Shown here piece after piece: positions 58,757 to 64,000 of a stretch of 64,000 bases of DNA; position 1 is the stretch's first letter, and every line of letters starts with the position of its first letter. The translations under genes and the position numbers were made by a program. The notes beneath the pieces are model-generated. The model was not told the origin of the DNA. It saw only the letters and a list, made by a program, of their open reading frames with translations, and did no database searches. Source of the stretch: Bradyrhizobium ottawaense (GTDB taxonomy: Bacteria > Pseudomonadota > Alphaproteobacteria > Rhizobiales > Xanthobacteraceae). The DNA lies in the NCBI RefSeq assembly GCF_002278135.3, contig NZ_CP029425.2, positions 7,044,001-7,108,000 of the forward strand. Direction: 5' to 3'.

Positions 58757-60055
58757 TTACCGATTGCCGTCGCGGAATGCCTTGGAACATACCTCCGATC
58801 CGCGCAGCGGCGGTTGTGTAGCTCGTCCGGGCAGCGGGGGCCATACGTCAGAGTGATTTGCGCTGACGTTCGCATGTTCAAGTTGCCAAGTCGCGGAATT
58901 GGCAAATCGAACATCTTCGAGTGTCACGTCCAGGGCATGCCGCTCGTCTATGCCGCGCATCAGCAGCACACCAGTGTCGCCATGCACATGACGGAGAACG
59001 ATTTGCCGATAGACCGGAATCCTCGTGCCTTGAGCGCGCGGATCATATTTTGCATCGAAAGCCAGCGGCCACCGGTTGCCCCTCAGGCACACGTACTCAT
59101 AAGTCACGTTCTCGACCAGACCGCCTCGACCAACATCGCTCTTGATGCGCAGGCCCGACGTCGTACCATCCAGTGTCAGATTACGCACCAATATGTCTCT
59201 GGCCCCGGAATTCACCTCGCTGCCGATCGACATGCCATGCCCCCAGCCGAAATAATTATCAATGATCGAGATATGGCTGCTTGAACCATTGTCGCCGGCC
59301 TTGATTGCGACGTTGTCGTCACCCGTACGGATCCAGCTGTGGGTGATGGTCACATCCTGACTGGCGCCAAGATCGATGCCATCGGTGTTGCGGGCATCCG
59401 CCGGCGAATCGATCGTGAGGGCCCAAAACGTGGCACCTTCAACCCGGTTCATCGCGACATGAAAATTGGCAGCGTTGCGCAAGGTGACACCAGAGAACGT
59501 GATATCCTGCGCATGATCGACCTGGATCAAGCGTGGGGCGTTCTGATTGCCGCCCTGGGCTTGGGCGCGGCGGGCTAGCTGCCACCAGGTTTCCGCGCCG
59601 CCGCCGATCAGCGCGCCGCCCTGACCATCGATGATGCCCTCTCCGTAGATACCGCCGCCGCGCGTTTTAGAAAAGCTGATGAATGGCCGGCAACCGTCGC
59701 CCTTTTCCGCAATGCGACCACATTGTCCGAGGCCCTTGTCGTAAGCGGCAGGTTCGGGGATGGCGATCAGTGTCGCACCGCGTCCGACCCATAAGGTCAC
59801 GCCCGATTTCATCTCGAGTGGACCTGAGTGAAACTCGCCGCGCCCGAGATAAACTGCAGCGCCATCGGGGCAATGTTCAATGGCCTCCTGTAGGCTAACT
59901 GTATCGTTCTTGCCGGAAGGCACAGGGCGATCACAGACCGTATCAGGTGCAACAGGTTCGGCGATAGTCCGGCGGTCTTGCGCTTTTGCGGCGGGGCCGA
60001 CAACCATGGAGGCGAGTATGGACAATAGGGCCCAGTTGCGAAAACGCTTTGTCAT
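58757..60055 (-). CDS. Secreted polygalacturonase (GH28)
   Basis: A 432-residue enzyme from ATG 60055; a longer frame upstream is unlikely to be used because the signal peptide ('MTKRFRNWALLSILASMVVG', 'PAAKAQ') begins there. GH28 motifs are all present: 'NTDGIDLG', 'TGDDNVAIKAG' with the paired catalytic Asp, 'GHGMSIGSE' with the catalytic His, and 'GLRIKSD'. It hydrolyses polygalacturonic acid in plant cell walls, fitting root infection. A tts box lies 340 bases upstream and the pectinesterase gene follows after 218 bases. Confidence 0.93.
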   Translation of the reverse strand: MTKRFRNWALLSILASMVVGPAAKAQDRRTIAEPVAPDTVCDRPVPSGKNDTVSLQEAIEHCPDGAAVYLGRGEFHSGPLEMKSGVTLWVGRGATLIAIPEPAAYDKGLGQCGRIAEKGDGCRPFISFSKTRGGGIYGEGIIDGQGGALIGGGAETWWQLARRAQAQGGNQNAPRLIQVDHAQDITFSGVTLRNAANFHVAMNRVEGATFWALTIDSPADARNTDGIDLGASQDVTITHSWIRTGDDNVAIKAGDNGSSSHISIIDNYFGWGHGMSIGSEVNSGARDILVRNLTLDGTTSGLRIKSDVGRGGLVENVTYEYVCLRGNRWPLAFDAKYDPRAQGTRIPVYRQIVLRHVHGDTGVLLMRGIDERHALDVTLEDVRFANSATWQLEHANVSANHSDVWPPLPGRATQPPLRGSEVCSKAFRDGNR

Positions 60056-60394
60056 TGACCTGCTCGTGCTTTTGTCACGCGCATCATTGTCGCGTGCCTT
60101 TTCTGGTATTGAGCGCTGGCTTGATCGAGTCGGCGCGTGCGTCACTGGCGCGCACAAGATGACATTTATCCGACGCAGTAGACGCCTGGACTTGAGATCG
60201 CGCAGCAGCACCTTGCCTATGCGCGAAAAAGATGAAGCGTTTTGCGATAGTACGAAAATCCAACAACTTCGTAACGTCAGCCTGCTCACACTGATTGAGC
60301 TCCCAACCGGTCCCCGATTTCATTTGTGCAACTCCAATTGCGCGTGAGTCCACGCAGCCTCTCGTCCAGGATCGGTGGGCAGTGAGTATTCGGG
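60056..60394 (-). other. Long leader between tts box and polygalacturonase
   Basis: About 340 bases. The polygalacturonase frame continues open through most of it without a motif. A second, closer promoter cannot be excluded. Confidence 0.4.
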
Positions 60395-60418
60395 AAAGCT
60401 TTCGAGAAGCTGACGAGG
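60390..60418 (-). promoter_or_regulatory. tts box upstream of the pectin-degrading genes
   Basis: Minus strand 60414-60396 is CGTCAGCTTCTCGAAAGCT, a full match to the tts-box core, pointing toward polygalacturonase and pectinesterase. Confidence 0.78.
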
Positions 60419-61006
60419 CTACGGCCGGCACCGGATCGCATTCGCACCGGATCCCCTCTTCCTGGTGTCTCACGAATTTTTAGATGACTGCCGTTACCCG
60501 CCCTGTTCCGGAGTGATCGCTTGCGGGACATAGTCAGTGAGTTCCGTCATCATCCATGCGATGCCGGAGGCATGGTCGGCTTCCGCGGTCAGCACCGCTC
60601 GGCACGTCGCCTGCCCAACGGCCATAGCGGACCATCGTGGTCATTGAACGCGCCCGCTCGCGCCCCCTCCATGGACGCCTAATCGGAAATTTCAACGACT
60701 TAAAGACGGACAAGACGACCGAACTGGCTGGAAGTGGAGAGCTCTTGACACTCGATTCAGGACATCTACGTGAGCAGCCCCGAAACAGGAGGCTCTAGCC
60801 AAAGACGCGGCGATACGTCCCCTATCTGGTGCTGCTCTGCGCGCATCCCTGGCGGACGCACCGCGATCAGCCAAAAAGCCGAGCCTATCGGCAAGGCCGC
60901 ACCTAATTGTCCAGTTCGCCCGCCGGGTTCGCAACACCATGCGTCTCGAGATCTTCGCCAGGCCCGTCCCAAAACCTGTCGCCGTTAACGTGCGCGGCGG
61001 CAGCTT
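60419..61006. other. Gene-poor stretch
   Basis: No supported gene. Confidence 0.4.
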
Positions 61007-61324
61007 TCAGCGGTCCCATCGAGGCGAAAACGCCACGGCAGCATCCGGGTTAACAGGATTATCGAGGCTTCGCGATTTAGGCGGCCGTGCGTTGCGTATT
61101 GAATTGTTTGCCGCAGAGTTGCGCTGGCGTTCATCGATCGAGACCGCTCGACACTCAAGCCTCCGCTCCAGATCCGCCAATCCTGCCTTACATTCGGCGA
61201 CAACCGATTGGGCGCGAAGCAGCTTGACCTTGAGCTCGTCCTGTTGCCTGAGTATGTTCTCAAGATCCCAATCGTTCTGCATTAGCTCATTGACCATCTG
61301 CAAGCCCCGATGCAAGGCCGACAC
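61007..61324 (-). CDS. Small coiled-coil hypothetical protein
   Basis: A 105-residue protein; the middle ('ENILRQQDELKVKLLRAQSV', 'ECKAGLADLERRLECR') is a coiled coil and the tail is basic and disordered. Similar short proteins occur in Bradyrhizobium islands but I cannot name this one. Confidence 0.4.
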   Translation of the reverse strand: MSALHRGLQMVNELMQNDWDLENILRQQDELKVKLLRAQSVVAECKAGLADLERRLECRAVSIDERQRNSAANNSIRNARPPKSRSLDNPVNPDAAVAFSPRWDR

Positions 61325-61811
61325 CTAGCTTCAAGAGCGCAGGCTCTGCATGTCGCAGATGCCCCACCCCGAACCATGGGCTAATCCGATGCCAAACGAT
61401 CGTCCTGAGGACGCCTTTACGCTGGCGTTCTTGCTGAGAACCACCATTCGTTGCGAGCCCCCAAGACAATCGGCTTCTGCCCGGCAAACCGGAGCGCGAT
61501 CCCAAGATGGCAGAGTTCGCGAGGCAGGCGCCCGGTTTGGAAAGCGCATCGGGGGACCTCTGCCATCGATCAAGCGGGCATATTTCATCTCAATACTTCA
61601 ACCGGATGCTGAACGAGCATCATAGTCACAGGTGGTTTCGTCCCATCTTCAAGCAACTGGCATGCCAATGCTGGTTGAGCGTTTTTATGAAGAAACGATG
61701 TCGGTTTGCCCGCAGCACGTAGTTGCGGGCGGTGCTGTTGTCGCGCTTGAAACAAATGACGTCCTGAGCGAGACAGCCAAAGCAGCAACCACGAGCGTCC
61801 GCGCGCATTTT
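61325..61811. other. Intergenic stretch downstream of the Wadjet operon
   Basis: Short frames without motifs. No terminator hairpin recognised after jetD. Confidence 0.4.
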
Positions 61812-62981
61812 CTAATGAAACTCTGGCAGGACTGGATCGAGTTCTTCCTGCTCGAGCGTCTTGGCTCCATCTTTCGCCAGGTACGCTGCCAGAGCTGCGA
61901 TACCGGAGTCCGGTGGACATCGAGCGGGTGCGGATTTTTTGAACGGCACTTGTCCCAAACGCTCGGCAACTTCGACACTCATGAGGTGGGCACGGATCGG
62001 CCGGTCGACGGCGCGCTCGATGGTGTGGAAGATCCAGGTGCCGTCCGGATCGATGTCCGACCAATGAAAGATCGGCGTCTGTTCGGATACCAATCCTGCG
62101 ATCGTCCGCAGCGCCTGCTGGGTGGCAAGCGAGGGGTACCCTCCGACATACATGGTCGTTCCTAATCGGCCGGGGTCCGCCTCGGCGATGTGCCGGTTGA
62201 AGCTTGCGAAATTTTCGATCGTTAGCACGTAGGCCGGCGGCTCCCGGAAGCGGACGCGATCTGCTTCCTTGGGAGTGATTCCGAGATACAGCGGAGAGAT
62301 TCCGGAGAGGTCGGCTCCATCGAGGTCGATCTTGCCCGCGATCAGCAGCGGTGGCGCGAAGCGCTCAAGGCCGATTGCCCGGAGCGCCTCGCGTGGCCGC
62401 GCGCCGGGGGGAAACTCCAGGATGCCGCTCAGGAGCCGCACGACCGCGCCTTCGATCCGTTCGAGCGTTTTGCTGTGCCCCACCGTTCGTCTCGAGAAGG
62501 TCTTGTAGTCGACGCCAAGATGTTTGTTAGCCAGGATGGCCTGGGCGAGAACGAACGCGTCGCGCAGTGTCTCGACATCGGACGAAGCAACCCCGTGCCA
62601 CGTTTTCCCCCGCCCCCATACCTCGGCGACTTGGGAAGCGCTGTTCTTCAGAGAGTCGTGCATCGCCGCCCCGGCGACAAGCCGCACAGCGGCATCCTCC
62701 GCGATGCGCGACGCGGGGGTACGGCGGAGATATCGGTATAGGATCTCCGCCGAGGCCAGCCGCACATGTGCCACTTGGTCGCTCATGGGGCCCCGCCCCC
62801 AACCAAGGGAGACCGCGCCGGCGCTTTCGGCTTCCCTGATCTGTTTCAGGAAGGCGTCCGCCGCGACTACTGATGGGAAAGCGGGGTAGTCCGGGTGGGC
62901 GATCGGGCTTGCGGCCCCCGCCTCGAAGCGGTTGAGCAGGTCGTTCAGCAGGCCGATCGCATCCGTGAAACGCCGAGCCAT
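61812..62981 (-). CDS. jetD: JetD, Wadjet plasmid-defence nuclease subunit
   Basis: A 389-residue protein with the DUF3322-DUF2220 architecture of JetD. The C-terminal half is Toprim-like: 'VLTIENFASFNRHI' (acidic residue), 'TTMYVGGYPSLATQQALRTI' and 'IFHWSDIDPDGTWIF' (DxD-type metal site), ending 'LEQEELDPVLPEFH'. Wadjet (JetABCD) is an SMC-like complex that cleaves circular plasmids; JetD is the nuclease. It starts two bases after the jetC stop. Confidence 0.85.
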   Translation of the reverse strand: MARRFTDAIGLLNDLLNRFEAGAASPIAHPDYPAFPSVVAADAFLKQIREAESAGAVSLGWGRGPMSDQVAHVRLASAEILYRYLRRTPASRIAEDAAVRLVAGAAMHDSLKNSASQVAEVWGRGKTWHGVASSDVETLRDAFVLAQAILANKHLGVDYKTFSRRTVGHSKTLERIEGAVVRLLSGILEFPPGARPREALRAIGLERFAPPLLIAGKIDLDGADLSGISPLYLGITPKEADRVRFREPPAYVLTIENFASFNRHIAEADPGRLGTTMYVGGYPSLATQQALRTIAGLVSEQTPIFHWSDIDPDGTWIFHTIERAVDRPIRAHLMSVEVAERLGQVPFKKSAPARCPPDSGIAALAAYLAKDGAKTLEQEELDPVLPEFH

Positions 62982-62983
62982 GG

Positions 62984-64000
62984 CTACTCGGCGGCCAGAC
63001 GGGTGGCGAGCTCATCTTCGGACATCAGGTCCGGATCGATGGCCATCAGCTCGCGCTTGGCCTTCTCTTTCAGTTCCACCACAGTGGCCCTGGACTGCTC
63101 GCCGATGCGGTCCACCTCCACGATGGTGTCCATGTGCTCGAGCACGGCGACGCGCTTCTCGAACGGCGCCGCGATCACGAACTGCAGGCCGAGGTTTTTG
63201 TAAAAGCTCATCATCTGCCGCTGGTTCTTGCCGTCCATCTTGGAGAAGGCCTCATCGAACATGGCGAGCGCGAAACCGGCGGGCTTGCCGGCACGACGCT
63301 CCGCGCTGCCGTAGACGGCGGCCAGCGAAGCGCCGATGGCAACGTAGATAGGCACCTGTTGTTCGGCGCCAGACCCGGTGCCGCGCCGCTGCTCCCAGCG
63401 GGTCGAGCGGCCGGTGGCAACATCCTCCATGTGGATCTCGAAGGTGTAGAAGTTGCGGTAGTCCTCGAACTGGGTGAAATCCTTGTCGGGGTCCTCGAGC
63501 AGCGCCTCGAGTGCGACGATCGTATCCTTGTGCGGGAAGTCATCGGGCACGTCGCCCCGGAACAGCATATCGAGCGCCTCCGGAGAGGTTTTGGCGATCT
63601 CGATGATCTTCAGGATGGGCTGGAATTCCACCATCTGGGTGCGATGGAATGAATATCGCTCGTTATGGAACGGATGTGCGTAGAGGCTACGGTTCAACGA
63701 TTGCAGCTCCCGCTCCATCTTTCCGATCCGGGCCGTGAGCGCGTTGATGAACTCGCCGCGCAGCAGGGTAGAGGCCTTTTCCGCCGCATCCCGCGCCTGC
63801 CTTTCGTACTGGCGCAGCTCATTGGATTCGATATCCGAGATCAGCTGCTCCATCCATGGCTTCACCTCCCGCAGCGGCTCGCTTTCCGCACCGACCTGCG
63901 AACTCATCCCGAACTGGTCGAAGTAATCGTAAAGAAGCTCGCGGACCCGTCGCTCGATCCGGGCGCGCTCGTTGTCGGACACATTCGCATCCTTCAAGGC
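62984..64000 (-). CDS. jetC: JetC, Wadjet SMC-like ATPase, C-terminal part (cut by the window edge)
   Basis: The last 339 codons of a larger gene that continues beyond the window. The SMC/MukB-like C-terminal head shows the ABC signature region 'RRGTGSGAEQQVPIYVAIGA' and Walker B 'ALAMFDEAFSKMD', followed by 'FVIAAPFEKR'. A preceding coiled-coil part ('ERQARDAAEKASTL', 'IGKMERELQSLNRSL') leads back into the arm. The in-frame TTG near the window edge is internal, not a start. jetA and jetB should lie beyond position 64000. Confidence 0.85.
   Translation of the reverse strand, partial: ALKDANVSDNERARIERRVRELLYDYFDQFGMSSQVGAESEPLREVKPWMEQLISDIESNELRQYERQARDAAEKASTLLRGEFINALTARIGKMERELQSLNRSLYAHPFHNERYSFHRTQMVEFQPILKIIEIAKTSPEALDMLFRGDVPDDFPHKDTIVALEALLEDPDKDFTQFEDYRNFYTFEIHMEDVATGRSTRWEQRRGTGSGAEQQVPIYVAIGASLAAVYGSAERRAGKPAGFALAMFDEAFSKMDGKNQRQMMSFYKNLGLQFVIAAPFEKRVAVLEHMDTIVEVDRIGEQSRATVVELKEKAKRELMAIDPDLMSEDELATRLAAE

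Overview
The window looks like part of the symbiosis island of a soybean- or cowpea-type Bradyrhizobium. The evidence is a complete nod operon in the order nodK-like, nodA, B, C, S, U, I, J, nolO, nodZ (26.8 down to 16.4 kb, minus strand). It is followed on the same strand by fixR-nifA and fixA, and flanked by nodD1, nodD2 and the MerR-type regulator nolA on the plus strand. This gene order and these protein sequences are typical of Bradyrhizobium. Decayed genes, insertion sequences and long gene-poor stretches between the symbiotic genes also fit an old, horizontally acquired island.

Layout. 0-11 kb: sparse accessory genes: a secreted Cys-rich protein, a TrpD-like protein with altered substrate motifs, a GcrA-like zinc-finger protein, an ATP-grasp ligase, and a two-gene oxygenase operon (haem-oxygenase-like/GFA fusion plus a frameshifted 2OG-Fe(II) oxygenase). 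11-31.7 kb: nitrogen fixation regulation (fixA, fixR-nifA, each with a -24/-12 promoter), Nod-factor synthesis and export (nod/nol genes from a nod box at 27.5 kb) and nodulation regulators. 32-45 kb: a decayed amino-acid-binding protein, small Bradyrhizobium proteins, an Omp31-type porin, a TauE/SafE permease and hemN with a FixK-type box. 45-56 kb: a region remodelled by insertion sequences: an IS630-type element in an OprB porin, an IS5-type element in one type III effector gene and an IS256-type element in a second, plus remnants of IS3 and ISL3 elements and of an AbiEii toxin. 57.5-60.4 kb: secreted pectinesterase and polygalacturonase downstream of a tts box. 61.8-64 kb: the end of a Wadjet-type plasmid-defence operon (jetC partial, jetD).

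Regulation. Three circuits can be read from the DNA. NodD acts through the nod box. RpoN/NifA acts through -24/-12 promoters before fixR and fixA. TtsI acts through four tts-box matches, all pointing to the minus strand. A fourth circuit is my main proposal: six plus-strand sites share a -35 TTGA element, exactly 19 bp, then a TA-rich -10, around an ACGT-type dyad. That geometry is the hallmark of MerR-family promoters. They lie before nolA itself, nodD2, the TrpD-like gene, the decayed amino-acid-binding protein, hemN and a decayed stretch near 4.1 kb. NolA is the only MerR-type regulator in the window, so these are candidate NolA operators.

Many accessory genes here are broken. Removing one copy of each insertion-sequence target duplication restores the interrupted reading frames, so these insertions are younger than, or independent of, the frameshifts elsewhere in the same genes. 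All calls are made by eye; no database search was possible.
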